Below are positions 56,582 to 64,000 of a stretch of 64,000 nucleotides of DNA, piece by piece (the first letter of the stretch is position 1; each line of letters opens with the position of its first letter). The notes under the pieces were generated by a model, which was not told where the DNA came from, searched no databases, and was given only the letters and a program-made list of their open reading frames with translations. The translations under genes were made by a program, and so were the position numbers. Source of the DNA: Rhizobium sp. BK650 (lineage in GTDB: Bacteria > Pseudomonadota > Alphaproteobacteria > Rhizobiales > Rhizobiaceae); the NCBI RefSeq assembly GCF_014195325.1, contig NZ_JACIBK010000002.1, positions 711,132 through 775,131 of the forward strand. Reading direction: 5' to 3'.

Positions 56582-57133
56582 ATGTATATCGCTCTTGGCG
56601 TCATCGTTCTGATCGCACTCTACGTCATCTTTATATACAACGGCCTCGTCCGTTCCCGGCAGATGGCTGAGGAAGCCTGGTCCGGTATCGATGTGCAGCT
56701 GAAGCGCCGTGCGGATCTGATCCCGAACCTCATCGAGACTGTCAAGGGTTATGCCGCCCACGAAAAGAGCACACTCGAGGAGGTCGTCGAACTCCGTAAC
56801 AAGGCGCAGGCGGTTCCCGCTGGCGATGTGGCGGGCAGGGCGCAGGCGGAAGGTCTGCTCGGTCAGGCGCTCGGCCGCGTGATAGCGCTTGCCGAAGCCT
56901 ATCCCGATCTGAAGGCCAACCAGAATTTCTCCGAACTGCAGGCCTCGCTGGAAACGATGGAAAGCGAAATCCAGATGGCTCGCCGTTATTACAACGGTGC
57001 TGCCCGGGACCTGAACGTCAGGGTCGAGAGCTTCCCTTCGAACCTCGTCGCCGGCCAGTTCGGTTTTGCCAAGCGCGAATATTTCGAAATCACCAACGAG
57101 GCCGATCGCGCCGTACCATCCGTCAAGTTCTGA
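56582..57133 (+). CDS. LemA family protein
   Basis: A 183-residue membrane-anchored protein: one N-terminal helix (about 2-22), then the LemA helical bundle with NGLVRSRQMAEEAWSGIDVQLKRRADLIPNL and AARDLNVRVESFPSNLVA. Function is unknown. LemA genes are often next to DUF2207 or TPM-domain genes, and a DUF2207 gene lies after aroA here. Confidence 0.9.
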   Translation: MYIALGVIVLIALYVIFIYNGLVRSRQMAEEAWSGIDVQLKRRADLIPNLIETVKGYAAHEKSTLEEVVELRNKAQAVPAGDVAGRAQAEGLLGQALGRVIALAEAYPDLKANQNFSELQASLETMESEIQMARRYYNGAARDLNVRVESFPSNLVAGQFGFAKREYFEITNEADRAVPSVKF

Positions 57134-57216
57134 CCTTTGTCTTTGCGCAAAAACTGCTATGAGCAGTCCGACGTGGCCGTGTGCGGCCGCTGCAATGGAC
57201 AGAAGAGACAAGCGCA

Positions 57217-58488
57217 ATGAGTAAAGCCAAGCTCACCATCATCCCGCCGGGCAAACCGCTCACCGGTCGTGCCGTGGTTCCGGGCTCCAAGTCGATCACC
57301 AACCGCGCCCTGCTACTGGCAGGTCTTGCCAAGGGCACGAGCCGGCTGACCGGCGCGCTGAAGAGCGACGACACGAAATATATGGCCGAGGCGCTTAGGG
57401 CCATGGATGTGCAGATCGATGAACCCGATGACACGACCTTTGTCGTGACGGGCAGCGGCAAGCTCCTGCCGCCGAAAGCGCCGCTCTTCCTCGGCAATGC
57501 CGGCACGGCGACACGCTTTCTGACCGCGGCGGTTGCTTCCGTCGAAGGAACTGTTGTTGTCGATGGCGACGAGCATATGCGCAAGCGCCCGATCGGCCCG
57601 CTGGTCGCGGCACTCAAGTCGCTGGGACTGGACGCCGAGGCGCCGACCGGCTGCCCGCCGGTGACCGTGCGCGGCAACGGACATTTTGCATCGGGCCGCG
57701 TCGAGATTGATGCCGGACTTTCCAGTCAGTATGTGTCGGCCCTTCTGATGGCAGCACCGCTCGCCAATCCGGGCGCCAACGCGCCGGTCACCATCGCGCT
57801 CGCCGGTACCGATATCGGCGCCCGCGGCTACGTCGATTTGACACTTGCCGCCATGGAAGCCTTCGGCGCCAAGGTGGAGCAGCTCGATGCCGCGACCTGG
57901 CGCGTCGAGCCGACCGGCTACACCGCAACCGATTTCGTCATCGAGCCGGATGCCTCAGCAGCAACATATCTCTGGGCGGCCGAGGTGCTGAGTGGCGGCA
58001 AGATCGATCTCGGGGTGGCGAACGATGCCTTCACCCAGCCGGATGCCAAGGCTTATGAGACGATCGCCAAATTCCCGCATCTGCCGGCCGAAATTGACGG
58101 CTCGCAGATGCAGGATGCCATCCCAACCATAGCCGTTCTTGCCGCCTTCAACGAGACACCGGTCCGCTTCGTCGGCATCGCCAACCTGCGCGTCAAGGAA
58201 TGCGACCGCATCCGCGCCCTGTCCACCGGGCTGAACAATGTCCGCGGAGGTCTTGCGGTTGAGGAGGGCGACGATCTGATCGTCCATTCCGATCCCTCTC
58301 TCGCCCGTCAGACGCTGCCAGCCGAGATAGACACCTTTGCCGATCATCGCATCGCCATGAGCTTTGCGCTCGCCGGTCTGAAGATCGAGGGGATCACCAT
58401 TTTGGACCCTGACTGCGTCGGCAAGACCTTCCCGGCCTACTGGCGCACGCTTGCAGGGCTCGGGGTTGCCTACAAGGACGAAGCCTAG
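57217..58488 (+). CDS. aroA: 3-phosphoshikimate 1-carboxyvinyltransferase (EPSP synthase)
   Basis: A 423-residue enzyme of the shikimate pathway. It has PGSKSITNRALLLAGLAKG at the N-terminus, the PEP-site GNAGTATR near residue 95, RPIGPLVAAL, and the C-terminal DHRIAMSFALAGLK. The PEP loop reads GTATRFL where many class I enzymes have GTAMRPL. It sits between lemA and DUF2207; from memory, rhizobia usually have aroA next to cmk and rpsA, so this may be a second copy. Confidence 0.93.
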   Translation: MSKAKLTIIPPGKPLTGRAVVPGSKSITNRALLLAGLAKGTSRLTGALKSDDTKYMAEALRAMDVQIDEPDDTTFVVTGSGKLLPPKAPLFLGNAGTATRFLTAAVASVEGTVVVDGDEHMRKRPIGPLVAALKSLGLDAEAPTGCPPVTVRGNGHFASGRVEIDAGLSSQYVSALLMAAPLANPGANAPVTIALAGTDIGARGYVDLTLAAMEAFGAKVEQLDAATWRVEPTGYTATDFVIEPDASAATYLWAAEVLSGGKIDLGVANDAFTQPDAKAYETIAKFPHLPAEIDGSQMQDAIPTIAVLAAFNETPVRFVGIANLRVKECDRIRALSTGLNNVRGGLAVEEGDDLIVHSDPSLARQTLPAEIDTFADHRIAMSFALAGLKIEGITILDPDCVGKTFPAYWRTLAGLGVAYKDEA

Positions 58489-58529
58489 GATCCGACACGC
58501 AATAGGCTGAACCGCAACGGGGAGGGAAT

Positions 58530-60464
58530 ATGGTCCGGCGGTTTTTCGGCATTTGTTTCGCACTGCTGATGGTGCTGACGGCAAAGGTCGCTATCAGCGC
58601 TGAATTCATCGCCTCCTTCGATTCCGCTATCCAGCTGGAAAAGAGCGGGGCGATGACAGTGACGGAAACGATCACCGTCAACGCCGAAGGCGACCGCATC
58701 CGCCGGGGCATCTTCCGCGATTTCCCGCTGACATTTGTCGATGTGTCCGGCCGGCGCCGCAGCGTCGATTTCAGCGTCGTCTCGGTCAAGCGTGACGGCA
58801 GTGACGAGCCCTGGCACACGGAATCTATCTCCGGCGGCGTCCGCATCTATGCCGGCTCCGACGACGTAACGGTCTCTACCGGCCGCCACCAATATGTTTT
58901 CACCTATAAAACGAACCGTCAGATCCGTTATTTCGACGATCATGACGAGCTCTACTGGAACATCACCGGCAATGGCTGGATTTTTCCGATCCGCTCGGCG
59001 GTGGCGACGGTCACTTTTCCGAAGGGCGTTGTGCCCGAAGATGTCGTCGTCTTCACGGGTCCCGTCGGTGGTACCGGCAAGAATGCGCGATCGAGCGTGG
59101 ATAATGGTCGACTGATCGTCGCGACCACCGCGCCCCTCGGCGCGCAGGAAGGACTGACATTTGCTGCGAAACTGCCGAAGGGTGCGATCGATCCGCCGAG
59201 CGCCGATCAGCAGAGCAGCTGGTGGTTCAGCGATAACCGAGATTATTTCATCGGTTTCGGCGGTCTCATCCTCGTCTTCCTCTACTACACACGGTCCTGG
59301 CTGAAGGTTGGCCGCGATCCGGCCCGCGAAATCGTCGTTCCGCGCTGGGATCCGCCTTCAGGCATCTCTCCGGCGCTCGTCAATTACATCGACAACAGGG
59401 GCTTTTCGGGACAGGGCTGGACGGCGCTTTCGGCTACGGCGCTTGATCTTGCCGTGCGCGGTTATGTCAGGCTCGACGATCTCAAGGACTCGATCATCAT
59501 TCGCCGCACCGAAAAGCCGCTCGGCAAGGAAAAGCTCCAGGCCGGCGAGGCGGAGCTTCTGAAAGCTATTGGCGGCAGCGGGGACACGCTGATCATTGAC
59601 AAGGCGAATGGAGAAAAGGTCAAATCCGTCGGCCAGAGCTTCCGTTCGTCGATCGAGCGGGAGCATCGCGGCAAATATTACAACTCCAATGCCGGTTACA
59701 TCACCGTCGGTGTGATTTTGAGCGCCGTTGCGCTTGTGGCACTCTTCGTCTTTGGCTCGCTGGAGCCGGATACGATTGCGCTGATGATCATCCCGATCAG
59801 CATTTCCGTCTTCCTGTCTGTTTTCGTGGCAGGTTTTGCGAAGACACTCCACCGTGGCCGCTCGCTTGTGAGCAAGATTTTCGCTGTCATTGCCATCGCA
59901 GTTGCAGCCTTCGTGGGATTGAGCATTCTCTCGAGTCTTGTGCTGGTGCTCGCCTCATCGATGATCGAATTCCATGAGACGCCAATGCTCTTTGCCGTCG
60001 GCGGCATAGTGCTCCTCAATATCCTCTATTTCTTCATCATGGGTGCACCGACGCCGCTCGGCGCCAAGATGACGGCAGGCGTCGATGGCTTGCGGCAATA
60101 TTTGACGCTTGCGGAAAAGGACCGCATGAACATGGCAGGCGCGCCGCAAATGTCGCCGCAGCATTTCGAAACCCTGTTGCCCTATGCCGTGGCCCTCGGC
60201 GTCGAAAAGCCGTGGTCGCGCACTTTCGAAACCTGGCTGGCGGCGGCTTCCGCAGGCGCTGCCGCGGCGTACAGCCCTGGCTGGTATTCCGGCGATTTCA
60301 ACAGCGGCAGCTTTTCGGATCGAATTGGCGGCTTCTCGTCGTCCATGGCCTCCACAATTGCATCGACCATCCCATCACCGCCCCCCTCCAGTTCGTCCTC
60401 GGGCTTTTCCGGCGGGGGCTCGTCCGGCGGAGGCGGCGGTGGTGGCGGAGGCGGGGGCTGGTAA
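58530..60464 (+). CDS. DUF2207 membrane protein
   Basis: A 644-residue protein. A signal peptide (about 1-23) precedes the DUF2207 domain ([26 protein letters not shown] ... [10 protein letters not shown]). Membrane helices lie at about 242-258, 390-410, 415-435, 450-475 and 487-508. The end is Ser/Pro-rich followed by about eleven glycines and a Trp. Function unknown, likely in the inner membrane with its N-terminal domain outside. AGGGAA is just before the ATG. Confidence 0.88.
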   Translation: MVRRFFGICFALLMVLTAKVAISAEFIASFDSAIQLEKSGAMTVTETITVNAEGDRIRRGIFRDFPLTFVDVSGRRRSVDFSVVSVKRDGSDEPWHTESISGGVRIYAGSDDVTVSTGRHQYVFTYKTNRQIRYFDDHDELYWNITGNGWIFPIRSAVATVTFPKGVVPEDVVVFTGPVGGTGKNARSSVDNGRLIVATTAPLGAQEGLTFAAKLPKGAIDPPSADQQSSWWFSDNRDYFIGFGGLILVFLYYTRSWLKVGRDPAREIVVPRWDPPSGISPALVNYIDNRGFSGQGWTALSATALDLAVRGYVRLDDLKDSIIIRRTEKPLGKEKLQAGEAELLKAIGGSGDTLIIDKANGEKVKSVGQSFRSSIEREHRGKYYNSNAGYITVGVILSAVALVALFVFGSLEPDTIALMIIPISISVFLSVFVAGFAKTLHRGRSLVSKIFAVIAIAVAAFVGLSILSSLVLVLASSMIEFHETPMLFAVGGIVLLNILYFFIMGAPTPLGAKMTAGVDGLRQYLTLAEKDRMNMAGAPQMSPQHFETLLPYAVALGVEKPWSRTFETWLAAASAGAAAAYSPGWYSGDFNSGSFSDRIGGFSSSMASTIASTIPSPPPSSSSSGFSGGGSSGGGGGGGGGGGW

Positions 60465-60537
60465 GCTTTCCCGCTTGACCTTTCGGGCCTTCCCGCTTAA
60501 CCGCCAGACCAACAGGCCCGGCCAATAGGCCAGACCA

Positions 60538-60637
60538 GAGCAATTCCAGGAAAAGTGGGAACCGGTTTTCCGTCCGGAATTGCGAAAAACAATATAGAGC
60601 GCTTCCGCCGATTCCGCTTTAGCCGGAAGCGCTCTAG
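60538..60637. repeat. RIME-like repeat, two palindromes
   Basis: The first palindrome pairs GCAATTCC (60540-60547) with GGAATTGC (60576-60583), with the same arms as at 5443-5486. The second has perfect 12-bp arms AGAGCGCTTCCG (60596-60607) and CGGAAGCGCTCT (60624-60635). This two-palindrome layout is that described for rhizobial RIME1 elements. It ends 19 bp before purD. Confidence 0.8.
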
Positions 60638-60655
60638 CAGCAGAAGGGATCAGGC

Positions 60656-61927
60656 ATGAAGGTTCTGTTGATCGGATCGGGCGGACGCGAGCACGCACTT
60701 GCCTGGAAACTGGCGCAATCCCCGCTGATGACGGAATTCTACGCCGCGCCCGGCAATCCGGGCATTGCAGAACATGCGACATTGGTCGCGATCAATGTCG
60801 ACGACCACGATGCAGTCGTCGCTTTTTGTCGCGAAAAGGCGATCGATTTTGTCGTCATCGGACCGGAAGCGCCACTCGTAGCCGGCATTGCCGATCGGCT
60901 GCGCGCCGCAGGCTTTGCGGTCTTCGGCCCGTCTGCAGCGGCGGCCCAGCTCGAGGGGTCCAAGGGTTTCACCAAGGATATCTGCGCCCGCTACGGCATT
61001 CCGACCGGCGCCTATCAACGCTTCAACAATGCGCCCAAGGCCAAGGCCTATATCCGCGAGCAGGGCGTGCCGATCGTCGTCAAGGCCGATGGTCTTGCCG
61101 CCGGCAAGGGCGTCACCGTCGCCATGACGCTGGATGAGGCGCTGGCCGCAGTGGACGACTGTTTCGAGGGAGCGTTCGGCGAGGCGGGTGCTGAAGTTGT
61201 CGTCGAAGCCTATCTCGATGGCGAGGAGGCGAGTTTCTTCTGTCTTTGCGATGGCAAGAGTGCTCTGCCGCTCGCAACCGCGCAGGATCACAAGCGCGTC
61301 GGCGAGGGTGATACCGGCCCCAACACTGGCGGCATGGGCGCCTATTCGCCGGCCCCTGTCATGACGGCCGAGATGACCGAGCGCACTATGAAGGAAATTA
61401 TCGAGCCGACCATTCGCGGCATGGCCGAAAGCGGCCATCCCTTCAGCGGTGTCTTCTTCGCTGGGCTGATGATCACCGCCAAGGGACCGGAACTCATCGA
61501 ATACAATGTCCGCTTCGGCGATCCTGAATGCCAGGTGCTGATGATGCGGCTGAAGAGCGATCTGCTGCCTTTGCTGCTTGCCTGTGCCAACGGCACGCTG
61601 GATCACGTCAAGGCCGAATGGACCGATGATCCGGCGCTGACCGTCGTCATGGCCTCGAAAGGCTATCCAGGCTCCTATGAGAAGGACACCCCCATCGCCG
61701 CCTTGCCGGAAGCTGGCGAAGGCGAGAAAGTGTTCCATGCCGGCACATCGCTGAAGGATGGCGTGCTTGTTGCAACGGGCGGTCGCGTCCTGAACGTGAC
61801 GGCAACGGGCCGCACGGTCGGCGAGGCGAGGAACCGCGCCTATGCCCTGCTGAGGGGGGTGAAGTGGGAAAACGGCTTCTGCCGCCGCGACATCGGCTGG
61901 CGCGCAGTCGAACGCGAAAAGGCATAG
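60656..61927 (+). CDS. purD: Phosphoribosylamine-glycine ligase
   Basis: A 423-residue ATP-grasp enzyme of purine synthesis joining glycine to phosphoribosylamine. [20 protein letters not shown] opens it; [11 protein letters not shown] near 142 is the ATP-grasp Lys/Gly loop; [12 protein letters not shown] is the purD signature. Length is normal. A weak hairpin follows the stop. Confidence 0.96.
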   Translation: MKVLLIGSGGREHALAWKLAQSPLMTEFYAAPGNPGIAEHATLVAINVDDHDAVVAFCREKAIDFVVIGPEAPLVAGIADRLRAAGFAVFGPSAAAAQLEGSKGFTKDICARYGIPTGAYQRFNNAPKAKAYIREQGVPIVVKADGLAAGKGVTVAMTLDEALAAVDDCFEGAFGEAGAEVVVEAYLDGEEASFFCLCDGKSALPLATAQDHKRVGEGDTGPNTGGMGAYSPAPVMTAEMTERTMKEIIEPTIRGMAESGHPFSGVFFAGLMITAKGPELIEYNVRFGDPECQVLMMRLKSDLLPLLLACANGTLDHVKAEWTDDPALTVVMASKGYPGSYEKDTPIAALPEAGEGEKVFHAGTSLKDGVLVATGGRVLNVTATGRTVGEARNRAYALLRGVKWENGFCRRDIGWRAVEREKA

Positions 61928-61951
61928 CGAGCGGCCGCAACGGCTCGTTTC
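61926..61951 (+). terminator. Possible purD terminator
   Basis: CGAGC pairs with GCTCG around a 10-nt loop, followed by TTTCGCTAAATTTTT. The stem is short, so the call is weak. Confidence 0.4.
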
Positions 61952-62032
61952 GCTAAATTTTTACCTTTTCTTCTGACGGGATGGAAACAAAGCGGCGCTA
62001 ATCTGGCTCCTGATGTGAGACGGAGTGGCGTG

Positions 62033-62485
62033 ATGCGTCTGATTTTCCTCAGTGCAGTATTTCTGCTGGCGGCTGGTTCCGCCATGGCTTCTTCGATCGA
62101 AGTGATCGGGCCGAACAAGCCGAAGGAGGCCGGCAGCATCGTCATTGAAACTTGCGCGCATTGCCCGCCACCTGAGACGCAAGCCTCCAAGAAGGATTAC
62201 GCGGTGCCGGAACTGCGTCCCGGTGCTTTCCAGCAGGCCGAAGTCCGTGACATCGGCGGCGAGAAGAAGATTTACCGCACCGAAAACTGGATGGGCGGCT
62301 CTCCCGTTCTCTTCGTCAGCAAGGCCACCCCAGAACAGATGCTGGCGCTTGCCCCGCCGGTGCCCGCCGAAGGTATCGACAACGCGGCGACGGCAGCTGT
62401 GGTCGGTGGCGACGAGAAACCCATAGCGGCTGACATGGAGGGGGCCACTCCTTTCGACGCTTCCACCTTCCAGCTCCGTTTCTGA
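62033..62485 (+). CDS. Small exported protein, HPE1-like
   Basis: A 150-residue protein. Residues 1-19 are a signal peptide (MRLIFLSAVFLLAAGSAMAS). The mature part begins SIEVIGPNKPKEAGSIVIETCAHCPP with a CxxC pair and has KKIYRTENWMGGSPVLFVSK. It resembles short rhizobial proteins annotated as HPE1-like plant virulence effector domain; I am only moderately sure of that name. ATG at 62033; the frame opens six codons earlier. Confidence 0.7.
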   Translation: MRLIFLSAVFLLAAGSAMASSIEVIGPNKPKEAGSIVIETCAHCPPPETQASKKDYAVPELRPGAFQQAEVRDIGGEKKIYRTENWMGGSPVLFVSKATPEQMLALAPPVPAEGIDNAATAAVVGGDEKPIAADMEGATPFDASTFQLRF

Positions 62486-62608
62486 GCCAGTTTCCCGCTG
62501 CAGAATTTCCGAGCATTGCAAATGCGCCGGTACAAAGGACCGGGTGCATCTCTGAGTAAAGCAGGGGTGCGCGAGCCGTCATAAGTTAGAAAATTCTAAT
62601 TTATTGAA

Positions 62609-62630
62609 TTGCAGTTATAAATAACTGCAA
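62609..62630. repeat. Perfect AT-rich palindrome upstream of the chemoreceptor
   Basis: TTGCAGTTA and TAACTGCAA are exactly complementary around TAAA. It may be an operator or an RNA hairpin in a leader. Confidence 0.5.
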
Positions 62631-62754
62631 CCTGTACAAGTCTGTAAGAAGATACCGATCAATTCTACTAGGTTTCCCGAGTAGAACTGCCCTTCTCGTT
62701 AAAAGATAATTTAATCATTCACTTTAATTTTACTTACGGGGAACCGGAGGACGC

Positions 62755-62805
62755 ATGATTGCGCTAGCTGAGCGCGCGATATTTGGCGCGCAGGTCGGGA
62801 GTTGA
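62755..62805 (+). CDS. Short leader ORF before the chemoreceptor
   Basis: A 16-codon frame (MIALAERAIFGAQVGS) starts 4 nt after CCGGAGG, a strong ribosome site, and stops 44 bp before the chemoreceptor ATG. Its sequence also contains a GCGCGC/GCGCGC inverted repeat. No family resemblance; a leader peptide is possible. Confidence 0.35.
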   Translation: MIALAERAIFGAQVGS

Positions 62806-62849
62806 CCGATCCGGGAATATTGCTTTTCACCTTTTCCGTGAGGTCAATC

Positions 62850-64000
62850 ATGAAGAAGCTCAAGATTGCGCATCAGCTCTTTGCGCTGGTCGGTGTTTTG
62901 ATGGCTGCATTTGCAGTCGCTACCTACTTTGAAATCCGTACATCCGAACAGGCGATCTATGACGAGCGCTTCGATATGCTTCGCACGCAGGTCGAATCCG
63001 GTATCTCCGTCCTCAACACCTTTTACGAACGCGAGAAGGCCGGCCAGATGACGCATGAGGCTGCCCAGGCCGAAGCTTTCGACATCCTGAAGCGCGTGAC
63101 CTTCCAGCCATCGGGCTATCTCTTCGGCATGGACTACAACGTCGTCCAGGTCTTCCATCCAAATCCGACCAATATCGGCAAGAATATGAGCGGTCAGGTC
63201 GACAAGACAGGCGCGAAATTCAGTCAGGCTCTCGTCGACAACGGCAAGGCTGGCGGCGGCCGTACCTTCTACTACTGGGGCAAGCCCGGCCAGCCGGAAG
63301 ACCAGGTGTTCCTCAAGGGCGCCTATTCCAAGGCCTTCGAACCCTGGAAGATCGTTGTCGGTACCGGGGTCTATCTCGACGACCTGCAGCAGAAGATCAA
63401 TGCGACGATCTGGAAGGCGCTGACCGCCTCGCTGATCGTCTTTGTCGGCGGCATGGCCGTTGCGGCCTATTTTATCCGCGGCATATCGAATCCGTTGAAG
63501 GATGTTCACACCGCCCTGCAGGCTGTTGCCGAGGAAGACGTGTCGATTGTTATCCCGCATACGGGCATGAACAACGAGGTCGGCATGATGGCGAAGGCGA
63601 CGCAGTCGCTGCAGGAAAAGATCCGGGAGCGTCATGCGATGTCGGAGCGCGAGGCGGCCCAGCAGCTGGCACTCGAAAGCGAGCGTGAGACCAACCTGCG
63701 CCATCAGCAGGACGAAGCCTCCCTGCAGGCCCGGGTCGTCAGCACCATCGGCCAGGCGCTGGAACAGATCGCTCGCGGCGACCTGACGGTGCGCTGTGCC
63801 GACATCGGCCAGAAATACGCGGCTCTGCGCGACAACTTCAACGATGCGCTCTCGCATCTGGAAGCGGCCATGGCCCAGGTCAGCGCCAAGGGCGGCGACA
63901 TCGGCGTCGCCAAGGAAGAGATCCGCCGCGCCTCCAACGAACTGTCGCAGCGCACCGAGCGCCAGGCCGCCAGCCTGGAAGAAACCTCGGCTGCCCTCGA
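62850..64000 (+). CDS. Methyl-accepting chemotaxis protein, partial
   Basis: An open frame of at least 383 codons that runs off the window end. A first membrane helix (about 8-28) precedes a periplasmic single-Cache domain (about 30-185, with PSGYLFGMDYN and EPWKIVVGTGVYLDDL), a second helix (about 190-210), HAMP domains from about 211 to 350 (GISNPLKDV and a second RGDLTVRC unit), and the beginning of the MCP signalling domain (LSQRTERQAASLEETSAALE). GAGG precedes the ATG at 62850. The rest lies outside. Confidence 0.93.
   Translation, partial: MKKLKIAHQLFALVGVLMAAFAVATYFEIRTSEQAIYDERFDMLRTQVESGISVLNTFYEREKAGQMTHEAAQAEAFDILKRVTFQPSGYLFGMDYNVVQVFHPNPTNIGKNMSGQVDKTGAKFSQALVDNGKAGGGRTFYYWGKPGQPEDQVFLKGAYSKAFEPWKIVVGTGVYLDDLQQKINATIWKALTASLIVFVGGMAVAAYFIRGISNPLKDVHTALQAVAEEDVSIVIPHTGMNNEVGMMAKATQSLQEKIRERHAMSEREAAQQLALESERETNLRHQQDEASLQARVVSTIGQALEQIARGDLTVRCADIGQKYAALRDNFNDALSHLEAAMAQVSAKGGDIGVAKEEIRRASNELSQRTERQAASLEETSAAL

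Larger units (their letters stand above)
62486..62849. other. AT-rich control region before the chemoreceptor
   Basis: A 364-bp region, much richer in AT than its neighbours. It holds a 9-bp perfect inverted repeat (TTGCAGTTA-TAAA-TAACTGCAA, 62609-62630), a second 7-bp one (TTCTACT/AGTAGAA, 62663-62686), and a short ORF at 62755-62805. Confidence 0.55.

Overview
The window looks like chromosomal DNA of a Rhizobium-type alphaproteobacterium, close to the R. etli / R. leguminosarum group. The evidence is a uniform GC-rich codon usage, the split F0 operon order atpI-atpB-atpE-atpF'-atpF, a CIRCE-controlled groESL, endonuclease-type MutL, GTG/TTG starts, and several copies of a palindromic intergenic repeat of the RIME type known from rhizobia. 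The species is inferred, not proven. No tRNA, rRNA, prophage, insertion sequence or CRISPR array was seen.

Layout. 1-3.4 kb: a PAS-like hypothetical gene, a long gene-free stretch, and groES-groEL with CIRCE and an unusual repeated 3' end. 3.6-10.8 kb: HAD protein, ribF, MFS transporter, ileS and a lipoprotein. 10.9-14.8 kb: tadA, divergent rluB with a repeat-rich tail, rsmD, patatin-like protein. 14.8-18.9 kb: K+/H+ antiporter (Kef type), pmbA, cysQ. 19.0-22.8 kb: envelope cluster DUF4170-waaA-HAD-lpxK, then DUF2093. 22.9-28.8 kb: mutL, a kinase-less PAS-PAS-REC-REC protein followed by a GGDEF-EAL phosphodiesterase, and a secreted PRC-barrel protein. 29.0-33.2 kb: a sugar-acid operon (SDR dehydrogenase, dgoK, dgoA, SMP-30 lactonase) with a divergent IclR regulator, matching a De Ley-Doudoroff galactose route without its dehydratase. 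33.4-40.5 kb: LuxR solo, a structured leader before a cysteine-free Mrp, corA-kup, and a SleB-type hydrolase. 40.8-43.5 kb: F0 ATP synthase operon. 43.7-53.5 kb: rnhB, radical SAM protein, glycosyltransferase, TPR-ispE-moaB operon, polyprenyl diphosphate synthase, DUF2007-methyltransferase, mntH. 53.7-64 kb: S49 peptidase with a small membrane protein, vapBC, glyQ, lemA, aroA, DUF2207, purD, a small secreted protein, and a chemoreceptor cut by the window end.

Most genes are core housekeeping genes in tight operons. The less ordinary material is mainly in control regions: the groEL 3' repeats, the structured region ahead of mrp, paired palindromes ahead of the two signalling genes, tandem IclR-like sites, and two short leader ORFs with strong ribosome binding sites ahead of the glycosyltransferase and the chemoreceptor.
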